DNA of 64,000 nucleotides. It comes from Patiria pectinifera. Lineage: Eukaryota > Echinodermata > Asteroidea > Valvatida > Asterinidae. The DNA is taken from NCBI GenBank assembly GCA_029964075.1, contig CM057133.1, positions 17,384,699 through 17,448,698 of the forward strand, in the 5' to 3' direction. The notes beneath the pieces are model-generated. The model had not been told where the DNA came from, made no database searches, and saw only the letters and a program-made list of their open reading frames with translations. The position numbers and the translations under genes are program-made. Shown here piece by piece: positions 9,114-20,800 of the stretch (within the stretch, counting starts at the first letter, position 1; each line of letters starts with the position of its first letter).

Positions 9114-11557
9114 TTATCAAATAACGACAGAAAGGATAAAAACATGATTACATCCATGAATATGTACTTGATTGGGTCTCATTCACCTTTGCAACTTCTG
9201 ACAAAACCAGAGTTTCTTTATCTTTTCTTGTGAAGATTCTTTTACGGTGGAATGGGCCACATGTACATTTAGAACTCTGCACAACTACTATGGAAAAAAA
9301 AAAAAATTGTCTTTGCAAATTTTTGACTGTTTGGGTTTTCCTGTAACCAATCTAAAAGTTCCGCGAACCTTAAGAAATATACGAAGATACTGACAGCGGT
9401 ATCCGCTGTTACACCAGTTTGAAACCAGACCGCAACCAGACAGCACCAAGTATACAGTGCTTATAGCATTACCCTGCTGCAGGGAAAAACCCAATATGAA
9501 AAGAAACTTGTTACCCTACAGTCCTGTGCACCTTACAACATGCACTGCAACTGCAGAGAAGTAAATCTGTGTAGGGCAGTTGGGGGGGGGGGGGAGGGAT
9601 GGGGGATGACTACATCATAATACGCAAAAATTGCCGAGGGGGGTGGGGTAGGACACTATGTGACACAATGGGGCCCCATTTATGATACAAATGTACATGC
9701 CATGCAAACAATTACATCCCTTAAACCTTACATAAAAACAATGCATTGAAATTTTTTGTACTGTTGAAGAAGTTTTGACCATTGGAAAGTTATACAAGAA
9801 AACTGCAAAATTGCCATTTCTTTTGTATTTCACCACAAAAATCTGGGAGCGGAAATTCAAGCCCATGACTGCGAGACTAAAATATCTATCAACCTTGTAT
9901 ATGACAATCACTTATTAAAAGACGGCATCAAGTTTGGGAATTCCTTGAAATAAAATTCTAAATTAACATTTTGTTTGACAACTGATTCCATTTTCAAATA
10001 AAAAATAATAATACTGTTCTACACTTCATTGAATACAATCTTTGCTGACCAATTTCGTCATTGTAAAAAGTCCAATTTCAAAGAAGAAAAAATTTGTACA
10101 ATTTATAATAACAATTAAGTGAATACATATTTAAACATTATGCAGATTAAACTGACAACTTGAACAATTCGCAAGGATGCAAAGATAAATTCTTATAAAA
10201 AAAAACATGAAACCAATGACACTAAACTTTTGGCAAACACAAAACAATGTCGACCAAAAATTTGCCCACATTCCCCTTAATAATGCTGCAATTACAACCT
10301 TCTCCTGGCGAAACGCCAAGAATCTACTGAAAAACGTCATTATATACAATCAAAGTTTCCTATAAGCACTTACTGGTAATTGTTTAGATCAGTCAAGCAT
10401 TTTATCAAAACTTTTCTTTTCAGGAATAGTTGTCGGTAGATGGCAAGATTACATTTTTTTTAATGCCTGTATATGCATAAATACGCTGGCAAGATATAAC
10501 TGCTGCATTGCTACATATTTGGTTTTAAACTATTTACTACCACTGTTTAATTAACGATACTTCATTTGATTATAATAAATTCTAACTAGTATTTCATTTC
10601 AACTTATATCAACTGCGCTTCTAGATATTAGAAATTTTAGTTTGTCTTCGCAGTTTGGTGACAATCCAGGTAAATATCCTTCCCATGGATAGTCGTTTCT
10701 TTGGATTAACATGTATTTACAAAAAAAACCCCAAAAAACAGGAAACAACATGGTGTAATTTGGGCCCTAGGAAAAGTTTCAAATGATGGTACAGTTGGAC
10801 ACTATTCTTATCGACTCCCTGCTCAGACAGTAGTGGTGTGCATTTACGAGTAGTATGGGAACCGGTTACCCTATTGAAGTAAAACAAGGGTGACTGGTAC
10901 CCATAACAGAAACCCAATCCCCAAATCCAAATTCTGGAATTTGTCTGAAGAGCTTTATACATTTAGCTTTTAAGATGTAACCCGCATCTTTTGCACGCGT
11001 CATCCGTCTCACTCGAATCGCCCAAATTGACACCAACAGGAATTGAACCTCTGCCCTCTGTAGTAAGGTACATTACTATACCTCATAAATATTCATCAGG
11101 CAACCGTGGAATTTCATAGGTCCATTCCAGCAACTCGACCTTGTGAAAGTTTTTACTATTTCCCCGCGTCTTCGTACGCGCACAAAAACCAGGGAGGTAC
11201 TATCACACATCAGCCTTAGATTTGTTCCAGTACTTTGCTATCTCTTTACCAACGACGCATGCGCTGTACATGCCTACTGTGGAGATCTACGGTTCGGTGT
11301 GGACAGTTGTGCCAGTCTATTACGGCATACACCAAAATGGAGTCCGATGGTGCTTGCTTTGCAATTTTAAACGAGGAGGAACTGGGTGGAATTTTACACA
11401 ATAATAATAAATCCAGTGTTTTGTGTGAATGTTTACGTTATTAAATGACACAAAATTAACTTTCTATTCTGTTTCACTTTATCCAAATACTGCATGATCA
11501 AAAGAAATGGTGGAATGGACCAATGAAATACTGCAGCTGCCTGATGAATATTTACGA
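9114..11557. other. Intergenic; SINE-like B-box fragment near 11027-11080
   Basis: No gene is recognised. Homopolymers occur at 9296-9304 (A) and 9581-9594 (G). At about 11027-11080 the - strand has a tRNA-like B-box (GGTTCAATTCC), probably a truncated SINE. Bases 11140-11440 are open in three frames, but no frame resembles a known protein. Confidence 0.35.
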
Positions 11558-11725
11558 GGTATAGTAAAACAAATACAACATTTTTTTTTTTCCGAGGAAA
11601 TAGTGAAAACAAATGACCCCTCGGTGTTGGATGATTGGGACTATAGTCCCAATCATCCAACACCTCGGGGTAATAGTTCTCACTATTTCCCCACAAACCA
11701 TGTTGTATTTGTATACTACCAACTG
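11558..11725. repeat. Large imperfect palindrome (arms about 80 bp)
   Basis: The arms meet near 11642, with GTTGGATGATTGGGACTATA immediately followed by its complement. Pairing continues outward through AAATAGTGA and ACAAATACAACAT. Because of the symmetry, both strands encode the same short peptide (DDWDYSPNHPTPRG), so the open frames here are an artefact. The outer - strand has a tRNA-like GATAGCTCAGTTGGTAG stretch. Confidence 0.8.
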
Positions 11726-13087
11726 AGCTATCCAATTTCCTTTTTCGGGGTAATTTTCCAAAAAATATGAACTTTTCTTGAGCAACACTTGTAACTACAC
11801 ATTTCCATACATGTAGGGGTAAACCGTTGTGTGCCAAAAAGAAGCACAACATTTTCTGGCAGTTTATTGTGCATCAAATAACAAAGAAATAAACAAAGAA
11901 GACAACCAACTCACAAAAAGTCTGCTAAAATACATGAAACTTGAGGTAACAAGTTGAAAATAGAAAAAAATTAAAAACATTTGTACATGACACCCTGTTT
12001 ACTTTGTTTTTGAAATTTAATTTCACATCAAACTATTCCACTCTCAGGCACTTGAACATTTTTACACAGAAGAGCGAAGATGTGAAACTAAATCCAAGAG
12101 GTAGAACGAAAGAAATGAAGAAGAAGAAAGTTTTGTTTTTGGTTGATACAAGTTTTGTAATTTCACAGAGATACAAAAATGACATGTAAATTAGGTATGC
12201 ATGTATAAATTCTTTTAGTGGCCCATAGTGGGTCTTCAGTAAAATTGTTCTTTTTGAGAATCATTTCTGCATAACTTTTGTTTGTCCAGAACCCTGCGCT
12301 ACACGTCTTTCAATCTGTAATTCGTTCCATACTTAAAATAGTATTTTAAAAATCTTCAAATATGCTGACTTACCTTACTTTGACCCTAACCTTCCAAAAC
12401 TCATTAAAATCAATTCCCCCATTTTGGGGATTTTGGTAGGCAAGCCATGAGCACCAAGTCCATCAAAATCCACCTATATAGTGGTGGTGGTGTTGTGGTG
12501 GATTTCAGCGGATTTTGTCCTAAAGCATTATGTGAAGCAGGGTCAGTGATGGATTTTGGCGGACTTGGTCCAGTACTTAGTAAAAAGACACTAAGGAGTT
12601 GGGGTTAATAGGTCGTACATTGTACATTATTTGGTGTACCGTAAATTACACAAAATTGAAGAAGAGGAGAACTATATACACTACCGTACTTTAAATTATA
12701 GAAAACATTTCGAACTTCGAAACTAATAAATATATCATTACCTCAAAGTGAGTAACATTATATTCCAACTCAACTAATAACTTTGCAAGGGATAAACAAA
12801 ATGCATCCCTGCATAGACCTAGATGAATTTCGGATTGACAGATTTCTTTTCTTTTAGGGTAAGTGTTGGATGACTGCGTGGGGCCCCACGGTTTACTATA
12901 TTTGGGGGGAGGTACCCGGTAGGCCTCTGAGAGGACCTAATTTTCAAAAATTTTGAAAAATTATTTGGAAATTCCAGATACTGAAGATTACCGTATGATA
13001 TTCTAAGAAAATGTCAGTCACTGCTGAAACGAAAGAGGGCAGAGGGGAAAAAGTGAGAATCAGATCTGGGGCCAGACCAGGACCTTG
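11726..13087. other. Intergenic; AAAATCC-rich repeat copy near 12390-12610
   Basis: Bases 12390-12610 contain CCATCAAAATCCACC and TGGATTTTGGCGGACTTGGT, resembling the CAATCCTCC family. TTTATT at 11864-11869 would be AATAAA on the - strand, a distant candidate poly(A) signal for the HSPA12A-like gene. No gene is seen. Confidence 0.35.
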
Positions 13088-13375
13088 AGTGTCATGGCCG
13101 AACGGTTAAGAGCACCGGACTCAAGCTCTGGTGTTGCTGATCAGCAGAATGTGGGTTCGAGTCCCGGTCTTGACACTTGTGTCCTTAAGCAAGACACTTA
13201 ACCATTATTGCTTTGTCGTTCGGATGGGACGTAAAGCCGTAGGTCCCGTGTGTTGTATAATGCACGTAAAAGAACCCAGTAACACTTATCGCTAAGAGAA
13301 GGGGTTCGCCCCTGCGTTTCTGGCAGTGCGTTTATCCTCATACTTACAGCATGAGGCTGCACTTCCAAGGAAGGA
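13088..13375 (+). repeat. tRNA-Leu-headed SINE
   Basis: Bases 13088-13177 form a tRNA-Leu(CAA)-like head: A-box TGGCCGAACGG, anticodon context ACTCAAG, B-box GGTTCGAGTCC, and AGTGTCA pairing with TGACACT. The body continues TGGGACGTAAAGCCGTAGGT and GCACGTAAAAGAACCC, a segment seen in many metazoan SINEs. The attached body argues for a SINE rather than a functional tRNA gene. Confidence 0.75.
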
Positions 13376-13399
13376 AGGAAACATGGCAAACAAATTCAG

Positions 13400-13600
13400 G
13401 CCAACTTTAGTCACCTTTCAGCCAACAAAATTCTCCAAAATTTTCATGAGGCCAAGACAAGGTTCTCAGTAGTTTACCAGTCAAGTTTGACGTCTCAATT
13501 CAATTTTTAAAGGAGACTTTTCTTCAATATTTTGTACCCGAGAGTGAAGCCAAGTGATTTAAATTTGAAGCCTAAGACTAGACTGGTACATGTCCAACTG
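13400..13600. repeat. Interspersed repeat, inverted copy at 59340-59510
   Basis: Shared blocks include CAACAAAATTCTCCAAA, TTTTTAAAGGAGACTTTTCT and GAGTGAAGCCAAGTGATTT, all present as reverse complements at 59340-59510. No coding function is visible. Confidence 0.65.
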
Positions 13601-13780
13601 TTTGAACAGACTGACCTCTTCAGTAGTCTGGTGGCAGACTATGGAGAGATGTGTAGAGATAGAGACTGGTACCAGATGTTTCTTTTCACACAGTTGATTG
13701 ATGCAGCGCTAGACTGGTTGGACTGGTTGTTTCAAGTGCCAGTCTATTTTCTTGTATTGCATGTTTTCAATACCTTAAGT

Positions 13781-13816
13781 TTTGGGACTCTCATATACGT
13801 TATTGAGAGTCCCAAA
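13781..13816. repeat. Short perfect hairpin
   Basis: TTTGGGACTCTCA is followed 10 bases later by its complement. It may be part of the preceding repeat. There is no T-tract or coding context suggesting a terminator or structural RNA. Confidence 0.5.
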
Positions 13817-14225
13817 TTTTTGGACTATTCCGGGGGTTAAGCGAGAGTTTCAGGGGCCAACTTAAAGTCTTTGATTCTAAATCCAACCTGGGTTTACCCA
13901 TCCTGCAAAGCAAAGGGTAAACAAAGACACAGGCCAATACTGTATCAATCCACTTAAAACAAAACTTTTAGAAAAAAATTAGTGCCATTGAAAATGTACA
14001 GATTTGAAATCTCTGATAAGAAATTAACACAAGAAATCTACTGCATGGAGTAACTAGCATGTGTCGGCTCTGCAGTACTCTGCTCATAACACATCACATG
14101 CCGAAGACTTGCAGTCGGTCATGTCTGGGGGGACGCAAACCTCTTGTTTAGACTTGGGGAGCAAACGTAATGGAAAGAGGCTGGTTTACGTATCTCCTTA
14201 TCAGTTGGACCCCAACACACTTGGA
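13817..14225. other. 3' flank of the HSPA12A-like gene
   Basis: These bases lie just downstream of the stop codon (14228-14226, - strand) and are presumably the start of the 3' UTR. No canonical AATAAA is seen on the - strand within this stretch. Confidence 0.4.
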
Positions 14226-14846
14226 TTACTTGCTGAGGAAATCAATGTTTGCTTTGACGCACCTCCCCGTCGGCACGTCTAGAGCGCTGACCTTGATCTC
14301 CGTGTCTCCGTACTGCATGGTGAGTTGCAGCTCGCGCCGTTTCTTTGGGCTACCGGCGTCATCGCCGCTGGGCGCGTCCGACACGTCAATGTGCATGGTG
14401 CCGCACTTCTGGACCCCCTCGTCCGTGATGAACTGCACCTTGTCCCTCTCCGTGCAGTAGATGTTGATGATGATGGCCTTCTGGTTGGGTTTGGCCGGCG
14501 TGTAGCTCCGCGTGACCTTGTCGCCCACGGCCACCGACTGGTCCGACTGCACAAACGTGTCGAAGACGTCCCGGCACCACTCCAGCCCGTCCTTGACCAC
14601 GTGTTTCTCCCGTGGGTGTTTGGAGGGGTCGAACTTGTTCAGGACGCCCACGCCGTAGGTCAGGCGGGAGCGTCGGACGCGGACCGCCGTGGGGTCCAAA
14701 CCGAACATGACCGCCCCTTTGAGAATGGCGAGTCCCACATCCCGGGGGATGATCACCCGTAAGCGGCTGGCAAATTTTTTCCTCATCTGGTTCTGAAGAA
14801 GAGGGGACTGGGCGAAGCCTCCCGCTAGGAATAGGTAGGACACCCC
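14226..14846 (-). CDS. HSPA12A: HSPA12A-like exon 8 (C-terminal)
   Basis: After a TTTTCCCGCAG acceptor the exon opens in phase 0 with [15 protein letters not shown], the adenosine-binding loop. It continues with [20 protein letters not shown] and [14 protein letters not shown], and ends with [16 protein letters not shown] and IDFLSK before TAA. It encodes 206 residues. It is markedly GC-richer than the flanking introns, and the + strand frame over the same bases is its shadow. Confidence 0.93.
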   Translation of the reverse strand, partial: GVSYLFLAGGFAQSPLLQNQMRKKFASRLRVIIPRDVGLAILKGAVMFGLDPTAVRVRRSRLTYGVGVLNKFDPSKHPREKHVVKDGLEWCRDVFDTFVQSDQSVAVGDKVTRSYTPAKPNQKAIIINIYCTERDKVQFITDEGVQKCGTMHIDVSDAPSGDDAGSPKKRRELQLTMQYGDTEIKVSALDVPTGRCVKANIDFLSK

Positions 14847-17800
14847 CTGCGGGAAAATGGCACTCAAATAAATATTCCAGTTATGGACAATAGGCAAGTA
14901 ACCCCAAATTGTGACAAAGAGAAATATATGGCAGACACTTGAGCACAACTGACATCAATCAAAGATAACTTAGGTTTGTACACATTCTGAATAAAATTAG
15001 CCGTGCATAGTCTGTGTGATAAGTGTGCAAGCCAGTGCAGTCATTGAGCTCAATATGAGTGGTCATGTACCGGTACCGCCACCTGCAGTTCCTAGTCCAC
15101 AGCCTTTTCCTGTGTAATTATCATAGAGCTATATTAAATTACTAGAGTGCTGGCTCTATGTACAAAGTGATGCCTGCTGGGCGCATCCATGTTTGCGCAC
15201 AAACCTATGGAAAACTCAAAATTGTGTATGGCTTTTGTACGGCTATTTACTTATCTGCGTATCTGTTTTATACAGGTGTGTTACCGAAGCCGATATGCCC
15301 AAAATCGAAAGGCACGATCAGCAAATGAGCGTTATATTTTGCTCCTCTCAAGCAGCACAAACACGTGCGCGTATCCGCTGCAGATGTAATGTAATGTTCT
15401 ACAACTTGCGTGTTGCATTTAATAAAGTCCACTTTCAAATTTCACTCCATCGTATTTAGTTATGTTCAACAAGCACGTACATGAATTCAAAATGTCTGTG
15501 CACAGGACGGCTTCAAAGTATCTCCGCACGCAAGGATGAGGAGTTAGCGCTCTAGTTATTTAATATACCTGGTAACTCTACGGTAATTATACACTTTCTT
15601 TCTTCACAGCACCAAACAAGTAGAATCCTTACAATTACTTACCTTTAATTCAGGTTCATTCAGCAGTCCTTCCACCAGGGAGATGATGCTTGCGACCGCC
15701 GGCCTAAACAGTTGCTGCATGCCCTCGGGACTGAAACGCAGCATACCTGGAACTCAAAAGACAAACGTCACAAACGCAGGTGCCAAAAGAGTGTCATTTT
15801 TGATTGACTGAGATTATTAAAATGTTACTATCAAATTCATTCAAATCGAGGAGTGCTGGACACTATAACTATATGAACAGTCAAAGACACTCACAAATTC
15901 AATCCTCTTCCCTTGCTATGCCTTTTACACAGGCTAGTCACCAACAGTCAGATCATATTTCAAGCAAGCACTGCGACTAAGTCAAATTCTGTCAACCGAC
16001 AAAAGGTAGGCACAGCTGGCTTGTCAATCATCTACAGTCAAAGCATAGCTGTGTCGAGCGCAATCTGAGTCCCACGCGCAAGTTTAAACCTGCGCGCGCA
16101 GGTTTAAACTTGCGCGCGCAGGTTTAAACTTGCGCGCACGCAAGTTTAAACCTGCGCGTGCAGGAATTTACTTGCTTCAAATTGCGCGCGCAAGTTTAAA
16201 CTTGCGCGTGCAGGCATTTACTTGCTTCAAATTGCGCGCGCAAGTTTAAACTAAGGGGGTTTTCGAAATCTTTGCTTCGTCTTCGGCTTCGGCCGGCTTT
16301 GCCTTCGACTTCTGAATCACTGAGAGGCAAACTAAACAAAAATATTCAAATTTTTGGCTTCACATCAACCGATTGAATGTTCCTGAAGCATAACAGGCAC
16401 CACAATGTAGCTGGAGTTCCAGAAGTTGGGGCCTAAAATCTCCTTAAGCCGAAGCCAGTCGGTTTTTTTTACGGAATTTTAACTTCTGAAAAGAAGTGAA
16501 CGGTCGAGGGTGTAATCTTCATTGTGGGAACCGAGCTAATTTTTTTTTCGTGAATTTTCGTCCTTGAATCCCCCCCCACAGAAGTGTGGGACGAGTCTAC
16601 GAGTGATACTTACCCAAATAGCTACTACATATGCATATTTATTCAGCCGACAGGCTCAAACGCTAAAAGATTTAATCAACCACCGAGCGCCCTCTCGGGG
16701 CCTACCCATTATGCTACGTCATGAATCCGCCATTATACTTCCTCTTTTTTCTCGCGCACTAAAGGTGAAAAACCATCGTAACGCGAGCCGAGAGTGGGGA
16801 GGAGGGCGGGAAGCTATTTGGGTAAGTATCACTCGTAGACTCGTCCCACACTTCTGTGGGGGGGGAGTCTACTTCATTCACTTACCCAAATAGCTACTAC
16901 ATATGCATAGAGTGGCACCGCCAACCGGTGGCTGGGTAGGCGAGACGCCATGCAATCACATGGTTAAACAACAGTATATAGATATATATACATAATGATT
17001 TAGACCATTTAGATTGAATATACATGTAAATGTATTACCTGCTTAGTTAGTCTCCTGGTCAGGCCGGGAAGGACTACTGCGCAGGGTAGGGTTCGTAGAC
17101 GAGGACTGGTGTTGTGTCAGTACCGTCTTCCCCGTGTTCCCTCCAGTCTGGAGTACGTCACGTAGGTAGCAGGATGTGAATGTCGTGGCAGACTTCCAGC
17201 ATGCTGCTTGAGAGATCTCTGAGATAGGGACCCTAAAAATGCCCAGGACGCCGCTACAGCGCGTACGTCATGGGCTCGGACAAGGCCTTGGACAGAAGCG
17301 TCCCTTTTGGATGGCCAGTCCGCATTAGCGAATTTGATAGCAGCTACTACCCAACGCGCAATGGTGTCCCTTGAGGCGGGGCCATGTGGCTTTATGGTTG
17401 TAATAAAGAGCTGCATGCATTTATCCCTGAGTGACTTGGTGCGTGCCAGATACCATTTTAGGGCGCGCACCGGGCACCATAATTTGTCTGAGGGAATAGA
17501 GGAGGTCGACTCTATTTTTGGGAGGAAAATATCAGGAGGGCTGAAACTTGCCGTCTGATTTTTCGTCAGGAAGGACGCCTTTGGGATCAGGCGAACCCCA
17601 CCTGGTTCCCAGCGGATATGTCCCGAATCTAAAGTCAGCGCATGGATCTCGCTGCTCCACCTAGCGGTAGCCGCTGCGAGCAGGAAGGCCAACTTTATAG
17701 ATACATTAATGAGGGGTGTTTGGCCCAAGGGCTCGTATGGAGCCTTGGCCAACATGTTCAGGACCTGACCTAGATCCCAGGATGGGACCAGTTTCCGGAT

Positions 17801-20800
17801 TTTAGGTCTCTCGTTGAACATTCCCCGAAGTAGGTTAGTGATTGCCACATTAGAGGAGATAGATGAGCCATCAGCGAAGCCCTTGTGAACCGCTGCTATG
17901 GCTGATCGATAATTTCGTATCGTTCCTACTGACAAATTGGCTCTGAACAATGACAGTAGGAATTCTGAACAATGGCTTAAAGAAGCACAGAGCGGATCCA
18001 CAGCCTGTTCTGTGCACCACCTACTATAATGTCGTAGTCGACTGTCATAGATTTGTCGTGTTGAGAGACGACGTCCCTTTGCGGCCAGAGTTGCAGCGTC
18101 TTCAGAAAGACCTGCTGCTCGGTAGGCACACTTGACAGTGGCCAGCACGCTAAGTGGAGATCTCCCGGAGATGGGTGTCGGAACCGGGACTGAGATTGAA
18201 CGAGTAGGTCGTGACGATCTGGGAGGATTAGAGGGGAGCCCACTAGGAGCCTCACCAGTCGCGGAAACCAGAGCTGACGCGGCCAAAAGGGGGCGATCAG
18301 CAGGATCTTGCACCTGTCTCTCTCCAGTTTCCCGATGACCTTTGTAAGGATTGAGATTGGAGGGAAGGCGTAAGCGAACATGTTTGTCCAGTCTATTGAT
18401 AGTGCGTCCGAGGCCCATGCATGAGGATGATGGGCTCTCGAGCAGAACACCGGGAGCTGAGTGTTGACCGCTGAGGCGAACAGGTCTATGTGTGGACGAC
18501 CTAGGATCGAGAAGATCTGACGTACGATCCTCCTGTTCAATGACCACTCTGTGGGAACTACTTTGCCCCTGGAGAGAGAGTCCGCTATGTCGTTTTCCGC
18601 ACCAGGAATGTGAATGGCACGTAGATCGACTTTGTGTCTGATTAGCCACTGAAACATTTCCCAAGTTCGGTAGCACAACTGGGGTGATCTTGTACCGCCC
18701 TGTTTGTTGATATATGCTACCACTGTCGTGTTGTCGGTCTTGATTAGAACAGACCGACCCACTACGTCTGCTTGAAAGTGGTGTAGGGCATTGACTACAG
18801 CCTGGAGTTCTAGAACATTGATATGTAGGGACCGAGTGTTGTCGTCCCAAGTGCCTGCAGCTTGTCGAGGGGGAAGGGAGGCTCCCCAGCCCTCGTTGGA
18901 GGCGTCGGTGGAAATTATGACGTGAGGATCCCCTCTGGGGAAGCTCCGTCCGCACCGAATGTTCTGTTCCAATAGCCACCACCGAAGGTGTGGCCGAATG
19001 ACATCGTCGATCGAGACCAAAAGGGAGATCGGATCTGTCTTTGGTCTGTAATGTGCCAGAAGATGCATTTGTAAAGGACGCATCCTCAGTCTGCACCATG
19101 GAACCAGGTCCACTAAGCTGGCCATGAACCCTAGAAGTTTCAGCCAAGCTCGGGCTGGAGCGACTTGAACGGATAGGAAAAGTTTGACGCACTTCCGCAG
19201 GCTGGTAACACGTTCCCCTGTGGGGACGGCTATGCCCCTGCGTAAATCGATCTCTGCTCCCAGGAAAGTGATTTCCTGGGACGGGATTAGGTGGGACTTC
19301 TTTTCGTTGATGATGAAGCCTAGCCTCGTTGTCAACGTATAAGTATCCCTCAAATTCTGAGCAGTCTGGCCGCCTGATTTTCCCACTATCAGCCAGTCGT
19401 CGAGATACATAAAAATCATTATGTTTTCTCGTCGGAGACGTGATGCAACTGCCCGCACAACCCTGGTGAACACTCTTGGCGAGGTTGATAGCCCGAAGGG
19501 AAGGGCAGTGAACTCGTAAGTGCGCTCCTGATACCGAAAACGCAGGAATCGGGAGTGCTCTTGGAAGATGGGGACGTGTAGGTACGCGTCTTTTAGGTCT
19601 AATGACGCTCCCCACGCTGGTGTGGGTAATGACTCTAGAACTACATGGAGATTTTCCATTCGGAAACGTTTGGGTCTGACAAACTTGTTGAGCGGTTTCA
19701 GATTGATTATCGGCCGCCATTCGCCCGCCGCCTTCTTTGGTGTTAGAAAGAAGGAGGACAGGAAGCCTGTGAACTGCTCCATTGGTGGCACCAGGCGGAC
19801 CGCTCTCTTCTCGATGAGGGATGAGATCTCTTGCTCGAGAGCTAATCGTTTGTCTGTGTTTGCCGGAACCGGTGTTTCGCGAACACATATTTCCGACGGA
19901 GGGGTGCTTGTAAATTCTAGTTGATAGCCGTGGCTGACTATAGAAAGCACCCATGCGTCGGAGGTGATCTCTCTCCAGGGCCCTACGAAATTTCTGAGAC
20001 GACCCGCCACGGGCCCCAGTGTCGGGTCGGCTCGGTAGGGCGTCACCGCCGCCACCCAGAGCGGGGCGGATTGCCCACCGCCACGTCCCGGCCGCTAAAT
20101 TGGCGTGCAGGGGCAGAGTATGCGCGTGGAGCTGAAACCATTGTACCAGCTGCTGCCCTGGCCGTCCGTTGGCGACAAGGCTTGAACGGTTTCTTAAGGG
20201 CAGGGCGAAACGAGGAGCACCCTTCGTTGCCTTCTTCCCAGAGAACTTGGGCTTGTTAGTGGCTGAGGGCTTCTTCAAGCTCAGTTTGTCTGCTGTCTCC
20301 ATTCGTTTGGCCTCAACTTCCAGAACTTCCTGGAATTTGCCTCCGAAAAGGTCTTTGCCCATAAGAGGAAGATCTTCTAACTTCTTCTTAGCGCCTTCGT
20401 GTGGTATGTACAGTGCATCCATCACGTTAGTCCTACGCGACTTGGCAGACAGGAGAGAGATTCTCGTAAATTGGTCTAGAGAGAAACGGAGTATTTCGTC
20501 CAGACATCGGAAGGCTGCTGCTAACATATCGGCTGGAATTTGTGAATCTTCCTCACATGCGCAGACGATATATTCAGATAACAGAAGTAAAAGGCGCTTG
20601 TTTGTGAGCCAAATCTAGCCGCCTCATCGACCTTCTTCATTGTATCCTCCATCTTTGCTCTAGTCTTATCGACAAATATTGACTTGGTCGGGCTTTGCCG
20701 CTATCTCCAGTCAATTTGTCCTTGGCCGTATCCGAATAGAAGGAACCGTAAAGAAATCATTTCGGTCCTTTTCTGGAAATTGAAATAGGCTGCCGACCTT

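Noticed and set aside
11433..11852. Two mirror-image ORFs (139 codons -, 87 codons +) as genes
   Set aside because: Their shared peptide results from the palindrome at 11558-11725.
13088..13177. A functional tRNA-Leu gene
   Set aside because: The head is continuous with a SINE body, and the variable and anticodon arms look degraded.
14325..14762. 145-codon + strand ORF over HSPA12A-like exon 8
   Set aside because: It is the antisense shadow of a GC-rich, clearly conserved exon.
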